Positions 1 through 8,883 are shown, numbered from the stretch's first letter. The stretch is DNA of 58,621 nucleotides from an uncultured Spirochaetaceae bacterium (GCA_945910645.1 CAMDZB010000004.1:1-58621), one strand, 5' to 3'. Notes: a model not told the origin generated them from the letters alone. Made by a program: numbers and translations.

Positions 1-462
1 AAAGATGGAAAGGTTAAAACATTCTCACGTGGCGGCTCTGACATCACTGGTGCTATCGTCGCACGAGGCGTAAACGCAACACTTTATGAGAACTGGAGTG
101 ACGTATCAGGTGTGATGACTGCAAATCCTCGTATTGTAGAGAACCCCAAAATTATTGAAAGGCTTACCTACGATGAAATTGAAACGCTTGCAACATACGG
201 GGCTGAGGTGTTCCATAGGGATGCTGTTAAACCTGTAAGGGATCTGATTCCAATCAACATCAAGAATACAAACTCACCATCCGACAAGGGCACTATTATT
301 GAAAAGAAGACATCATCATACCTTCCTCTCCTCTCGCTTTCTATTAAAGACGGCAAGGCGTACGTTCTTGGCGACAACAAGGTGATCTACGAGGAGGAAA
401 TCCCGTCAAAGGATGATGAAAAACGCATCGTAAATGAGCTTTACAACAAGTACTTTAAGTAA
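1..462 (+). CDS. Aspartate kinase, C-terminal part (5' end outside window)
   Basis: The open frame enters from base 1. Its first residues hold the conserved aspartokinase stretch SRGGSDITGAIVA, followed by WSDVSGVMTANPR and a conserved EVFH segment. Aspartate kinase phosphorylates aspartate, the first step towards lysine, threonine, methionine and diaminopimelate. Family members usually carry two ACT regulatory domains after the kinase domain. Here only about 50 residues follow the kinase region, so at most one short or degenerate ACT domain fits, and feedback control may be altered. The N-terminal half is not visible. Confidence 0.88.
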   Translation, partial: KDGKVKTFSRGGSDITGAIVARGVNATLYENWSDVSGVMTANPRIVENPKIIERLTYDEIETLATYGAEVFHRDAVKPVRDLIPINIKNTNSPSDKGTIIEKKTSSYLPLLSLSIKDGKAYVLGDNKVIYEEEIPSKDDEKRIVNELYNKYFK

Positions 463-490
463 ATTCGTCAAGTCTCGAATAAAATTGCGT

Positions 491-589
491 AAGTTTGAAT
501 GAGTTTGCCTGAAAAACGCTTAAACTTGCCTTAATGCTGCCAAAGTTTGGGATAAATACTTGAAGTTTGCTTAAATTTGGCAAAGTTTG
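491..589. repeat. Short direct repeats AAGTTTG, partly at 20-bp spacing
   Basis: AAGTTTG occurs at 491, 543, 563 and 583, with a near copy GAGTTTG at 501 and an inverted copy near 520. The last three are exactly 20 bp apart, about two helical turns. They lie between the aspartate kinase stop and the ssb terminator. They could be protein-binding sites or decayed sequence; nothing else was recognised in this gap. Confidence 0.35.
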
Positions 590-600
590 TGTAAATTAAC

Positions 601-632
601 AAAAAGTGGTGAATGTTCTCCATCCACCACTT
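601..632 (-). terminator. Intrinsic terminator downstream of ssb
   Basis: AAGTGGTG at 604-611 pairs perfectly with CACCACTT at 625-632. On the minus strand the stem is followed by a T-rich run, as expected for a terminator of ssb. The plus-strand side has a weaker T-run but may also stop aspartate kinase transcription. Confidence 0.6.
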
Positions 633-693
633 GACTATTTCTTCAACCTCCTCCTTTTATTGAAAGATTCTAATTTTTAACGTCAGTTTGATC

Positions 694-1089
694 TCAAACT
701 GTTTCAATTTCTTCTACAGTTGAAGTTCCATTTTCAACATCGATTGTTACAACCTCATCTCTCTTCTTCTTTGAAAGAAAATCAACCCTCTCTGCATGCA
801 CCACGATTCGTGAGTGTTTGATGCCATCAGGAGTTTCCCACTTATTTTCCTTGAGTCGCCCCATAACGCGTACAGCATCGCCTTTTTTGAGGTACTTAAG
901 GCATGATGTGCTCATTGCACCCCAGACTTCTACTCTGATAAATGCAACCTCTTCATGAATCTCCTTCTTTGCATCCTTGTAAGTGCGGTTTACCCCTACG
1001 CTAAACGTACATAGCGCATCGCCCTGCTTTCCCATCTCAGGATCTGATGCAAGATGACCATCCATAATGAAACTGTTTAAATTATTCAT
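694..1089 (-). CDS. ssb: Single-stranded DNA-binding protein
   Basis: This 131-residue protein has the OB-fold pattern of bacterial SSB: an N-terminal strand with LASDPE, then FSVGVNR, then VWGAMSTSCLKYLKKGDAVRV, then a strand ending in the HAERVDFL region. It coats single-stranded DNA in replication and repair. The usual acidic tip ending in DDDIPF, which recruits partner proteins, is absent; the tail is short and acidic, ending EEIETV. The start is preceded by AGGAG on the minus strand. It is divergent from pyrH. Confidence 0.93.
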   Translation of the reverse strand: MNNLNSFIMDGHLASDPEMGKQGDALCTFSVGVNRTYKDAKKEIHEEVAFIRVEVWGAMSTSCLKYLKKGDAVRVMGRLKENKWETPDGIKHSRIVVHAERVDFLSKKKRDEVVTIDVENGTSTVEEIETV

Positions 1090-1118
1090 ATTTTTCTCCT
1101 ATCTACTTATACTAAGTG

Positions 1119-1209
1119 TCACTTTGAACGCATTTTGTTAAAAAGTTCAGTGAATTTTTTTAAATCTTTTCATAAACTGGTCAATTTTTACTCAAAGTGA
1201 TGTAAAATA
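1119..1209. promoter_or_regulatory. ssb/pyrH divergent promoter region with 9-bp inverted repeat
   Basis: TCACTTTGA at 1119-1127 is the exact inverse of TCAAAGTGA at 1193-1201. A -10-like TAAAAT lies at 1204-1209, seven bases before the pyrH ATG, so pyrH mRNA would begin at its start codon. No Shine-Dalgarno sequence is present. The -35 match is poor. The paired sites could bind one regulator acting on both genes; that role is inferred. Confidence 0.4.
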
Positions 1210-1215
1210 CATCTT

Positions 1216-1917
1216 ATGAGCGAAGATTATAAGGATACATTTGTTATCTCACTTGGCGGCTCGATTGTGGTCCCAAATGAGATTGATACGGATTTTCTTA
1301 CTGAGTTTAAGAGGCACATAGATTCATATCTTTCTAAAAATAAGGAAGCAAGAATCATCTTTGTAGTGGGAGGAGGGGCAGCTGCTCGTAACTACCAGAA
1401 CGCTGCAAAGAAACTCAATTCAAATCCATCCGATTACGATCTTGATATGATAGGCATAAGAGCAACCCACCTCAATGCAGAATACGTGAGGTTAAGCCTC
1501 GGGGCGTCCTCCCCACTTTGCACCGCTCCGAAGGCAAAAAACATACCATTTGAGGGGCAAATATTGGTGGCAGGAGGCTGGAAACCAGGCTTCTCTACAG
1601 ATACGGATGCTGTGTATCTTGCAATCAAATTCGGTGCAAAAAACGTACTTAATCTCTCAAACACAGACCTTGTTTACACATCCGACCCAAGAGTCAACAA
1701 AGATGCAAAACCAATCCATGATATCACATGGAAGGACTTTCAAAAGATCGTGGGAACAAAGTGGACGCCTGGGAAAAACGTGCCATTTGACCCTGTTGCA
1801 TCAAAGCTTGCCAAAAGGAACGACATAAACGTGATCTGTGCAAATGGCAGAAACATCGAAAATACCATTTCTATACTCAAAAAAGACAAGTTTGTAGGCA
1901 CTTTTATACACAATTAA
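1216..1917 (+). CDS. pyrH: UMP kinase, archaeal/spirochaete type
   Basis: UMP kinase converts UMP to UDP in pyrimidine nucleotide synthesis. The 233-residue sequence has the amino-acid-kinase signatures ISLGGSIV near the N-terminus, VVGGGAAARNY near residues 50-60, GWKPGFSTDTDAV in the middle, and LSNTDLVYTSDP. It resembles the archaeal and spirochaetal branch of PyrH rather than the common bacterial one; in other bacteria pyrH usually sits beside tsf and frr, which are not here. The start lacks a Shine-Dalgarno sequence and appears leaderless. Confidence 0.88.
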   Translation: MSEDYKDTFVISLGGSIVVPNEIDTDFLTEFKRHIDSYLSKNKEARIIFVVGGGAAARNYQNAAKKLNSNPSDYDLDMIGIRATHLNAEYVRLSLGASSPLCTAPKAKNIPFEGQILVAGGWKPGFSTDTDAVYLAIKFGAKNVLNLSNTDLVYTSDPRVNKDAKPIHDITWKDFQKIVGTKWTPGKNVPFDPVASKLAKRNDINVICANGRNIENTISILKKDKFVGTFIHN

Positions 1918-1934
1918 CTTTTATACACAATTAA
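1901..1934 (+). repeat. 17-bp perfect tandem duplication at the pyrH stop
   Basis: CTTTTATACACAATTAA at 1901-1917 is repeated exactly at 1918-1934. The first copy encodes the last pyrH codons and its stop; the second lies outside the gene, so the duplication did not change the protein end. It brings an ACACAAT half-site towards the hppA promoter. Confidence 0.85.
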
Positions 1935-1954
1935 TAAGAACATTGTGTTATAAT
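1925..1954 (+). promoter_or_regulatory. hppA promoter with operator-like inverted repeat
   Basis: A consensus TATAAT lies at 1949-1954. Upstream, ACACAAT at 1925-1931 and ATTGTGT at 1942-1948 form a 7-bp inverted repeat that occupies the expected -35 and spacer region. The -35 itself is not consensus, which together with the palindrome suggests control by a DNA-binding protein. The leader then carries AGGAG before the hppA start. Confidence 0.5.
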
Positions 1955-1992
1955 TTACTCTAGAACGCTTTTTTTCAAAATTAGGAGATCTT

Positions 1993-4101
1993 ATGGGAAT
2001 TTATTGGTGTATAGCGCTAGTTGTAATAGTGCTTTCGCTTGCGTATGTCTTCTTCAATTACATTAAAATTAAGAAGATGAAGGAAGGAACTGATGAGATG
2101 GCAGAACTTGCCGCTATCATCAGAGGGGGTGCCAATACCTTCATGAAGACTGAGTACAAGACCATCGCAATAGTTGTTGTCATTGTTGCTCTGATCTTTT
2201 CGTTATTCGTTGAGAAATCATCAGGGTTAACCCTAATCATCGGCGCTTTGATGAGTTCACTTGCCTGTATCGTGGGTATGAAAAGTGCAACTTATGCTAA
2301 CGTCAGAACGTCTAACAAGGCACGCGAGACCCTTTCTATCGGTGAGACTGTAAAGGTTGCTCTCAAGGGCGGTTCAATCTCAGGAATCGGGGTTCAGGCC
2401 TTCGGTATGCTCGGCTTGATCTTTATCCTACTTGTTTGGGGAATCGATGCAAGTTCAAGAGGCTCAGGCTTCCTTTTAGGGCTTGAATGTAACCCATCAA
2501 CAATGCGCATCACAACATACTCACTTGGATGTTCACTTGTTGCTATGTTTAACAGAGTTGCAGGCGGCAACTACACCAAGGCTGCTGATATTTCGTCTGA
2601 TATCCTTGCTAAGATCCGCCATGATCTTCCTGAGGATGACAGCAGAGTTCCAAACGTCATTGCTGACTTTATCGGCGACAACGTAAACGACATTGCAGGT
2701 AACTGTTCTGACCTACTTGAGTCGTTTGTAGCTACGATGGCTGCAGGAATCCTAATTGCATCAACCCTATTCTCAAAGGGCGATATCTCAGAGAGCACAT
2801 ACAATGCTGCTAAGATGTATCCAATCATCCTTGCAGGCGGCGGACTTCTCTCCTGCCTCTTAGGACTTTTAATTGTACAGATTAGAAAGATGGGCGACAA
2901 TCCATCAAAAGAGCTCAACCTTGCAACTTACATTTCATCAGGTCTTACACTCATAATTGGACTTGTTATGGCAAATGTGGTGTTCAAGGGCGTTGACCTT
3001 CCAAAATCGTTTATCTGCGGATGGATTACACCATGGATTTCAGCAGTTCTTGGTATCATATCAGGCGTTGCAATCGGCATGATCACAGAGTACTACACAA
3101 GCACGGACTACAAGCCTACACAGATACTTGCAAACATGGCTACAGAAGGCGAAGCATTCGTGGTTACAAAGGGCGACGCTGTTGGATCACGTTCATGCCT
3201 GATGCCTGTGCTTTTGATCGCAATTTCGCTATTTATCTCAGGTAAAATATGCGGAACTTACGGCATCGCAATATCTGCACTCGGTATGCTTTCATTCGTT
3301 GGAACCACTGTTTCTATCGACGCATTCGGCCCTATCGCTGATAACGCTGGTGGTCTTGCAGAGTCTTGCCACCTTCCTCATGAGGTTAGAGTGATCACAG
3401 ATAAGCTTGACGCTGTTGGTAACACAACTGCAGCTATCGGTAAGGGCTTTGCTATCGGATCTGCTGCATTTGCTACAGTTTCACTCATTGTAGCTTACGT
3501 TGGCAGCTATTCATCAGGCGAGCCTGTCCTCAACATGGCATCGTTTGTAGTGGTTGCAGGTGGAATCCTTGGAGGTGCACTTGTTGAGTACTTCTCTGCC
3601 CTTCTTACTGATAACACCATCGATTCTGCAAAGAAGATGGCTGATGAGGGTGATAAGCTTCTCTCAATCCCTGGAGTGCTTGAAGGCACAGTTAAACCTG
3701 ACTACAACAAGATGATCGAGACTGCAACTCACGAGGCATTACGTAAGATGCTCTTCCCTTCAGTTCTCGCTCTTGTAATCCCTGTGGTTGGCGGATTCCT
3801 CTTTGGCGTTGAATTCATCGGAGGAATACTGGTTGGTGCAACAATCGTTGCAATTCCACGTGCAATCTTTATGGGTAACTCAGGCGGTGCATTTGACAAC
3901 GCTAAGAAGTACATCGAGCAGGAGAAGATCCCAGGACACGGAAAAGGCAGTGCGGCTCATAAGGCTGCAGTTGTTGGCGACACAATTGGCGATACAAGAA
4001 AGGACGTTGTAGGCGTTGCACTTGATATCTTCATTAAGAGTATGTCTACAGTTGCTAACACTCTTGGCGGTGTAATTCGCACATTTACATTGATTAAATA
4101 A
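1993..4101 (+). CDS. hppA: Membrane-bound K+-dependent pyrophosphate-energised ion pump
   Basis: This 702-residue polytopic membrane protein hydrolyses pyrophosphate and exports Na+ and/or H+. The pyrophosphate-binding region shows DISSDILAK (a divergent form of the usual DVGADLVGK), then EDDSR and a GDNVNDIAGNCSD segment. Around residue 475 the motif GNTTAAIGKGFAIGSA has alanine where K+-independent pumps carry lysine, which predicts K+ dependence. K+-dependent bacterial members often pump Na+, so Na+ transport is likely but inferred. AGGAG precedes the ATG. A strong terminator follows. Confidence 0.93.
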   Translation: MGIYWCIALVVIVLSLAYVFFNYIKIKKMKEGTDEMAELAAIIRGGANTFMKTEYKTIAIVVVIVALIFSLFVEKSSGLTLIIGALMSSLACIVGMKSATYANVRTSNKARETLSIGETVKVALKGGSISGIGVQAFGMLGLIFILLVWGIDASSRGSGFLLGLECNPSTMRITTYSLGCSLVAMFNRVAGGNYTKAADISSDILAKIRHDLPEDDSRVPNVIADFIGDNVNDIAGNCSDLLESFVATMAAGILIASTLFSKGDISESTYNAAKMYPIILAGGGLLSCLLGLLIVQIRKMGDNPSKELNLATYISSGLTLIIGLVMANVVFKGVDLPKSFICGWITPWISAVLGIISGVAIGMITEYYTSTDYKPTQILANMATEGEAFVVTKGDAVGSRSCLMPVLLIAISLFISGKICGTYGIAISALGMLSFVGTTVSIDAFGPIADNAGGLAESCHLPHEVRVITDKLDAVGNTTAAIGKGFAIGSAAFATVSLIVAYVGSYSSGEPVLNMASFVVVAGGILGGALVEYFSALLTDNTIDSAKKMADEGDKLLSIPGVLEGTVKPDYNKMIETATHEALRKMLFPSVLALVIPVVGGFLFGVEFIGGILVGATIVAIPRAIFMGNSGGAFDNAKKYIEQEKIPGHGKGSAAHKAAVVGDTIGDTRKDVVGVALDIFIKSMSTVANTLGGVIRTFTLIK

Positions 4102-4120
4102 GCACGTTTTAATTTGATTG

Positions 4121-4157
4121 AAGCTCGGGGTGATGCTCTCATCCCGAGCTTTTTTTT
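4121..4157 (+). terminator. Intrinsic terminator of hppA
   Basis: AAGCTCGGG at 4121-4129 pairs with CCCGAGCTT at 4143-4151, with further GATG/CATC pairing inside, followed by a run of eight T residues on the plus strand. Confidence 0.9.
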
Positions 4158-4169
4158 AAATCTATATAA

Positions 4170-4223
4170 GGTTACCCAAACGTTACACAAAAGGTTACAC
4201 AAAAATCGATAATATATTATAAT
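4170..4223 (+). promoter_or_regulatory. Promoter of the first Fic gene, overlapped by 12-bp repeats
   Basis: Three tandem units occur at 4170-4180, 4181-4192 and 4193-4204, the last two reading CGTTACACAAAA and GGTTACACAAAA. The final unit contains TTACAC at 4195-4200, which is 17 bp from TATAAT at 4218-4223 and so serves as the -35. The repeats therefore cover the promoter and look like operator sites. The same 12-mer recurs inside the gene. Confidence 0.6.
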
Positions 4224-4258
4224 CATTTTAGGGTCTCTTAGTTAAAAAAGGAGTGACA

Positions 4259-5317
4259 ATGTATAAACCACCGTTTGATGTAAATCCAAAAATTATTAAT
4301 TTGATATCAGAAATATCTGAAAAAATCGGATATGTCAACTCTCTAGAAATCACTCCAGAAAGCGTACGACTGAGAAAGAAAAACAGGATTAAAACCATCC
4401 ATTCAACACTCGCAATTGAAAATAATTCATTAAGCTTAGAGCAGATTACAGCACTTATCGATGGAAAACGAGTGATTGGGTCTAATGATGAGATTCAAGA
4501 GGTAAAGAATGCGCTTAAGGCGTACGAGGCACTTCTTACGTTCAACCCCTACTCTCAAAAGGATCTCATGTTTGCTCACAGTCTCATGATGCACGGTCTT
4601 GTTGACACATGTGGAAAATATAGAAAAGACGGCGTTGGGATAATAAACGGTGTGAATATCATACACATCGCGCCACCACCTGAGAGGGTTCCCACACTAA
4701 TGAAGGAATTGTTCTCTTGGCTTCGTTTGAGTTCCCTTCACCCTCTTATAAGGAGCTCTGTATTTCATTACGAGTTTGAATTTATTCATCCTTTTCAAGA
4801 CGGCAACGGACGAATGGGACGGCTCTGGCAGACTGTAATACTTAAGGAATGGAAAGAAGTATTTGCATACCTTCCTGTGGAAAGCCTAATAAAGGCGAAC
4901 CAGAAGGAGTACTACAGCGTGCTAAACAGATGCGACAGCAGGGCAGATTCAACTGAATTTATCGAGTTTATGCTCACTCTTCTACTCAAAGCTATAGAGG
5001 GTATAATCAAGGACGAAAATAAATCATCTAAAGACCTATCAAAAGGTGATTTAAACGTTATACAAAACGTTACAGTAAAGGTTACACAAAAGGTTACTCA
5101 AAACAGCACAAAAAGAGCAAATCAAAAGCTCACTCAAAACCAGTGGAAAATCATCAAGGGCATTAAGAAAAATCCACATATAACACAGAGTGAGCTTTCA
5201 GAAATAGTTGGAATAACACGTAAGAGCATAATATCCAACATGAATAAACTCAAAGAAGCAGGACTAATTGAACGAATAGGTCCCGATAAGGGCGGATACT
5301 GGATAATAAAAAACTGA
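4259..5317 (+). CDS. Fic family protein with N-terminal inhibitory motif and C-terminal winged helix
   Basis: Fic proteins usually transfer AMP to a target hydroxyl. The core motif HPFQDGNGRMGR is complete near residues 178-189. An N-terminal TLAIEN matches the (S/T)xxxE(G/N) inhibitory helix of class II Fic proteins, so activity should be self-restrained. The last 60 or so residues form a winged helix-turn-helix (ITQSELSEIVGITRKSIISNMNKL), joined by a linker of VTQK-type repeats. The ATG at 4259 is chosen because AAAGGAG precedes it. The DNA-binding end and the promoter repeats suggest self-regulation. Confidence 0.85.
   Translation: MYKPPFDVNPKIINLISEISEKIGYVNSLEITPESVRLRKKNRIKTIHSTLAIENNSLSLEQITALIDGKRVIGSNDEIQEVKNALKAYEALLTFNPYSQKDLMFAHSLMMHGLVDTCGKYRKDGVGIINGVNIIHIAPPPERVPTLMKELFSWLRLSSLHPLIRSSVFHYEFEFIHPFQDGNGRMGRLWQTVILKEWKEVFAYLPVESLIKANQKEYYSVLNRCDSRADSTEFIEFMLTLLLKAIEGIIKDENKSSKDLSKGDLNVIQNVTVKVTQKVTQNSTKRANQKLTQNQWKIIKGIKKNPHITQSELSEIVGITRKSIISNMNKLKEAGLIERIGPDKGGYWIIKN
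5056..5103 (+). repeat. Four in-frame 12-bp repeats in the Fic gene
   Basis: Units start at 5056, 5068, 5080 and 5092. The third reads GGTTACACAAAA, identical to the promoter unit at 4193-4204. Being 12 bp, each encodes four residues of the V-T-Q-K type linker between the Fic domain and the winged helix. Confidence 0.85.
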
Positions 5318-5336
5318 GTGGCAATCCACTCAGTTT
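5311..5336 (+). terminator. Hairpin overlapping the Fic stop codon
   Basis: AAACTGAGTGG at 5311-5321 and CCACTCAGTTT at 5326-5336 form a perfect 11-bp stem with a 4-base loop; the stop codon lies in the left arm. The T-run after it is broken (TTTCTC, then a T6 run about 10 bases on), so termination is likely but not certain. Confidence 0.6.
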
Positions 5337-5356
5337 CTCAATATTTTTTGCTTTAC

Positions 5357-5371
5357 AATACAAGTTGTATT
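5357..5371. promoter_or_regulatory. Palindrome AATACAAGTTGTATT
   Basis: Perfect 7-bp arms around one central G, in the gap between the Fic gene and rfbD, which converge. It could be a protein-binding site or part of a terminator region; the remaining gap up to 5512 shows nothing else recognisable. Confidence 0.3.
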
Positions 5372-5512
5372 ACTAGTTACATTTAGCATACGCTTTCCTG
5401 AGCGCTTTAACGTATAGAACAATGTTGTACCGCCAATTCAAAAAATGTTACCTACGTTTTAATTGGTGCACTTCTAAATACATCAAGAGAATCCTTTGAC
5501 ATTAGAATCTAC

Positions 5513-6355
5513 TTATTTACCTAAAAAAGTCTTAAGTGACTCATCCCATGGCGGTAGAAGTTCATATCCACGGGCTCTGATAGTTTGAGTGTTTAATACT
5601 GAGTATAGCGGACGCTTTGCAGGCGTCGGATAATCCTTTGTAAGGATGTCGTTAACTTTTGTGCTTATGTTCATTAGTTTATAAGATGCACGTACAAGGT
5701 CGCTCTTTGATACTGAGCCCTCGTTACATACATGATATAGCCCGTATTCATCGCTTTCTATGATATTAATAAGCATTGGGGCAAGGTCAAATGTGAACGT
5801 TGGGGATGAAATCTGATCTGATACCACGTTAACCTCATCCCTGTTCTCTGCAAGAGAGAGCATAGTTTTGATGAAATTCGAGCCGTTTTTACCAATCACA
5901 GTGCTTGTTCTGACTATGTAACTTTTCTCGTAATATTCACCTATTATCGCATCCTCTGCCCTACTTTTTGACTCTCCGTATACGTTTATGGGATTTTTCT
6001 TAAAAAAAGTCTTATAAGACTCTTTTGAGGTACCATCAAACACGTAATCTGTGGAAATAAATAGGAACTTTGCGCCCCTTTTTCTTGCATCTCTCATAAG
6101 CGCGATAGTTGCATCTGTATTCACCTTAAAGCAGAGCTCCTTCTCGCTTTCAGCCTTATCAACGTTCGTGTACGCCCCAAGGTGCATGACGGCATCATAC
6201 GTGTTGTTTTTAAGATACGTTTTGATGCTGTTTTCATCGCCAAGGTCAAGTTCATCACGAGGCGGTGTAAGGAGGGTGTGGCTGCTCTTAGACTTAAGAT
6301 AAGAGACCACATCAGTCCCGAGTTGTCCTTTTGATCCTGTTATGAGAATTTTCAT
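5513..6355 (-). CDS. rfbD: dTDP-4-dehydrorhamnose reductase
   Basis: This 280-residue enzyme carries out the last step of dTDP-L-rhamnose synthesis using NAD(P)H. It is an extended short-chain dehydrogenase: the N-terminal nucleotide loop is ITGSKGQLG, then ISTDYVFDG, then the catalytic VYGESK (YxxxK pattern), and a C-terminal ending with a family-typical RP-L-Y-S-V-L-N segment. Its start overlaps the end of rfbC by four bases (ATGA), so the two are translationally coupled. The first two pathway genes (rfbA, rfbB) are not in the window. Confidence 0.92.
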   Translation of the reverse strand: MKILITGSKGQLGTDVVSYLKSKSSHTLLTPPRDELDLGDENSIKTYLKNNTYDAVMHLGAYTNVDKAESEKELCFKVNTDATIALMRDARKRGAKFLFISTDYVFDGTSKESYKTFFKKNPINVYGESKSRAEDAIIGEYYEKSYIVRTSTVIGKNGSNFIKTMLSLAENRDEVNVVSDQISSPTFTFDLAPMLINIIESDEYGLYHVCNEGSVSKSDLVRASYKLMNISTKVNDILTKDYPTPAKRPLYSVLNTQTIRARGYELLPPWDESLKTFLGK

Positions 6356-6906
6356 AGATTTGCCCCTTTTAGCTCTTTTAAAAACGCATCGAGTATGAGT
6401 GCATTTTTGTCTTTTTTAGACATGATAAGATCACCCTTCCATCCAAGGTCAATGCCGAGTGTTTTGTCATCAAAACGGACGCTTCTTTCGCTCTCCTTAT
6501 TGTAGAGCGCATCAACCTTGTATTGAACCTCAACCTCATCGCTTATTGTCAAAAAGCCGTGGAGGAACCCCTTTGGCACGAATAGCTCGTTAAAATTGTC
6601 AGCGCTGAGGTGAATCATCCGGTGTTTTAGAAACGTAGGCGATGACTCTCTTACATCCACAATCACATCGATAATTTCGCCCTTTGTACATCTTATGAGC
6701 TTACTCTGCGTGAATGGTGGAAGCTGAATGTGGAGGCCACGAAATACACCCTTTCCCTTTGAGTACGAGTGATTATCCTGAACGTATACGACATCACTAG
6801 GCAGTTTCTTTTCAGAGTAACTTTCGAAAAACCATCCACGATTGTCCTTAAACACATCAGGATGGTAAATATACGCATCTTTTAAGTCTAAATATTCAAT
6901 TGTCAT
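6352..6906 (-). CDS. rfbC: dTDP-4-dehydrorhamnose 3,5-epimerase
   Basis: This 184-residue cupin enzyme epimerises the dTDP-4-keto sugar before reduction by RfbD. Visible family features are DNRGWFFESYSE near residue 20, VQDNHSYSKGKGVFRGLHIQ near residues 43-62 with the catalytic His, and VPKGFLHGFLT near residue 112. It lies 47 bp after prmC on the same strand and may share its transcript. The product would feed a surface polysaccharide or glycoprotein; that destination is inferred. Confidence 0.93.
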   Translation of the reverse strand: MTIEYLDLKDAYIYHPDVFKDNRGWFFESYSEKKLPSDVVYVQDNHSYSKGKGVFRGLHIQLPPFTQSKLIRCTKGEIIDVIVDVRESSPTFLKHRMIHLSADNFNELFVPKGFLHGFLTISDEVEVQYKVDALYNKESERSVRFDDKTLGIDLGWKGDLIMSKKDKNALILDAFLKELKGANL

Positions 6907-6953
6907 TATTTGTTCCTATGAGTTTTTCTTTGTTGATTTAACGCGGTTTAATT

Positions 6954-7868
6954 CTATTTTACTACAGAACGCCATCCAAATGCAAACCTAGGACGCTCTG
7001 TAAGATCGTTAACTATACTCACTTTTTCAAAGGATTTACGTAGTAAAATATCAATATCACCCTCTTCACCAAGTCCAAATTCAAATGCAAGAACGCCGTT
7101 GTTGTTAAGGTGATTTACACTCTCATTAATTAGACGTTTTATTATATCAAGTCCGTCATTTCCGCCAAAAAGAGCTATGCGCGGTTCCCTCTTTACTTCA
7201 ATTTCAAGGCTATCCTCATCGCTATCTTTGATGTAGGGTGGATTTGATACTATGATGTCAAACTTCTTGTATTTCGGTATGTTTTGAAATAGGTCACCTT
7301 CGATAAATAGTGCCTCGTGTTTGCTACTGTCCGCAATAATGTTTTTATAGTTGATTTTACTCACATTTAGGGCATCTTTTGATATATCGGAGAGCGTTAA
7401 GGATACATTAATGCCCATTTTGATAGCCTCTTTTAGAATGGAGATTCCAATGCATCCTGAGCCGGTGCACATATCAAGAATCTTGACCTGTTCGTTGTCT
7501 TTATCATGTAGTTTTGAATTGTTGATGCGTTTTACCTCATCAAGTGCCTTCTCAACAAGGGTTTCGGTTTCTGGGCGCGGAATAAGAACGTTTTCATCAA
7601 CGTAAAATGTGGATGTGTAGAAGTCTTTTTTCTTTATGATTGCAGCAACTGAGTAGCCGTCCTTTCTCATCTTAAGGTACGACTCATAACGACGTTGTTT
7701 TTGCTTAAAATCATCCTCACCTAAACAAATGTTTAGGATATTCTCGCCGTAGTGTTTAAGGTAATCATCCAGGGTGATATCAAAGGCATTTAGGAATAAA
7801 AGCTGCTCATCCCTATTAAGGCTACGTATTTTGAAGTTGTCGCTCAGCATCATCGATTTTAAGTGCAT
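6954..7868 (-). CDS. prmC: Peptide chain release factor N5-glutamine methyltransferase
   Basis: PrmC methylates the glutamine of the GGQ motif in release factors. The class I methyltransferase fold shows the SAM loop [12 protein letters not shown] near residue 135 and the substrate-binding IVSNPPYI near residue 205. Its likely target, RF1, is encoded just upstream, and the two reading frames overlap by 47 bases. The first ATG is kept because the nearer ATGs at 7853 and 7850 lack a ribosome-binding site; a weak GGATGAG precedes the chosen one. The exact start is uncertain. Confidence 0.92.
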   Translation of the reverse strand: MHLKSMMLSDNFKIRSLNRDEQLLFLNAFDITLDDYLKHYGENILNICLGEDDFKQKQRRYESYLKMRKDGYSVAAIIKKKDFYTSTFYVDENVLIPRPETETLVEKALDEVKRINNSKLHDKDNEQVKILDMCTGSGCIGISILKEAIKMGINVSLTLSDISKDALNVSKINYKNIIADSSKHEALFIEGDLFQNIPKYKKFDIIVSNPPYIKDSDEDSLEIEVKREPRIALFGGNDGLDIIKRLINESVNHLNNNGVLAFEFGLGEEGDIDILLRKSFEKVSIVNDLTERPRFAFGWRSVVK

Positions 7869-8883
7869 CTATGATCTCATCCATGTCGCCCTGCATAAAG
7901 GCGTCAAGATGGTATAGCGTGAGGTTAATTCTGTGGTCTGTCACACGGTTTTGAGGAAAGTTATACGTTCGGATTCGCTCACTTCTGTCACCTGACCCCA
8001 CCTGAGAACGCCTGTTTTCAGATCTTTCCTTCGCCTTTTTCTCTTCCTCAAGCTCATAAAGACGTGAGCGAAGCACTCGGAGTGCCTTTTCCCTGTTCTT
8101 AAGCTGTGATTTTTCATCCTGTTGGATTACAACTAGCCCTGATGGAATATGTGTGATCCTCACAGCAGAGTCTGTGGTGTTAACACACTGCCCGCCTGGG
8201 CCTCCTGCTCTCATCACATCGATTTTGAGGTCTTCCTGGCGTATTTTAATATCGGTTTCCTCAGCCTCGGGAAGCACTGCAACAGTTACTGCAGATGTGT
8301 GGATACGCCCTGAACTCTCGGTTTCAGGCACCCTTTGAACGCGGTGCGTACCACTCTCATAGCGTAGTGTTCCATATACGTTCTTTCCAGAGAGTGAGAA
8401 CACTATTTCCTTAATGCCGCCAAGCTCTGTCTCATTGAGGCTGATAAGTTCACTCTTAAAGCCCTTATGCTCTGCAAAACTGAGGTACATTTTGTACAAA
8501 TCTGATGCAAAAAGCGCAGCTTCCTCTCCCCCTGTTCCTGCCCTGATCTCCATGATGATGTTCTTACCATCCATTGGATCTGGAGGCACAAGGAGGGTTT
8601 TACACTTCTTTTCCGACTTTTCAATCTTATCCTTCAAAGCGTTGATATCATCCTTAATGAGCGCTTCCATCTGGCTGTCTGCACCCTTAAGCATAGCGTA
8701 GTTCTCATCAAGCTCTTCTGTGTATTTTTTAAGCGCCTCAAGCTCCTCAACAAGCTCGTAAAGTGTTGCTCTCTTTATCGAAAGCTCCTTAAAACGCGCC
8801 TGTTCCTTTGAAATATTGAGCCTAGAGAGCTCCTCATCGATGTCGTTAAGGAGTTTTTTATTATCAGGAAGAAGCTCAATCAT
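7822..8883 (-). CDS. prfA: Peptide chain release factor 1
   Basis: RF1 ends translation at UAA and UAG codons. The 353-residue protein has the ribosomal catalytic loop [11 protein letters not shown] near residue 225, the codon-recognition region [18 protein letters not shown] (PxT present as PET), and the RF1-type [14 protein letters not shown] near residue 300. The start shares one base with the stop of the upstream phosphoribosyltransferase (TAATG), so the genes are coupled. Confidence 0.95.
   Translation of the reverse strand: MIELLPDNKKLLNDIDEELSRLNISKEQARFKELSIKRATLYELVEELEALKKYTEELDENYAMLKGADSQMEALIKDDINALKDKIEKSEKKCKTLLVPPDPMDGKNIIMEIRAGTGGEEAALFASDLYKMYLSFAEHKGFKSELISLNETELGGIKEIVFSLSGKNVYGTLRYESGTHRVQRVPETESSGRIHTSAVTVAVLPEAEETDIKIRQEDLKIDVMRAGGPGGQCVNTTDSAVRITHIPSGLVVIQQDEKSQLKNREKALRVLRSRLYELEEEKKAKERSENRRSQVGSGDRSERIRTYNFPQNRVTDHRINLTLYHLDAFMQGDMDEIIDALKIDDAERQLQNT

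Noticed and set aside
3021-3245. Alternative-frame ORFs in hppA and the ribosomal genes
   Set aside because: They are shadows of strongly conserved genes in the main frame and have no own start signals.
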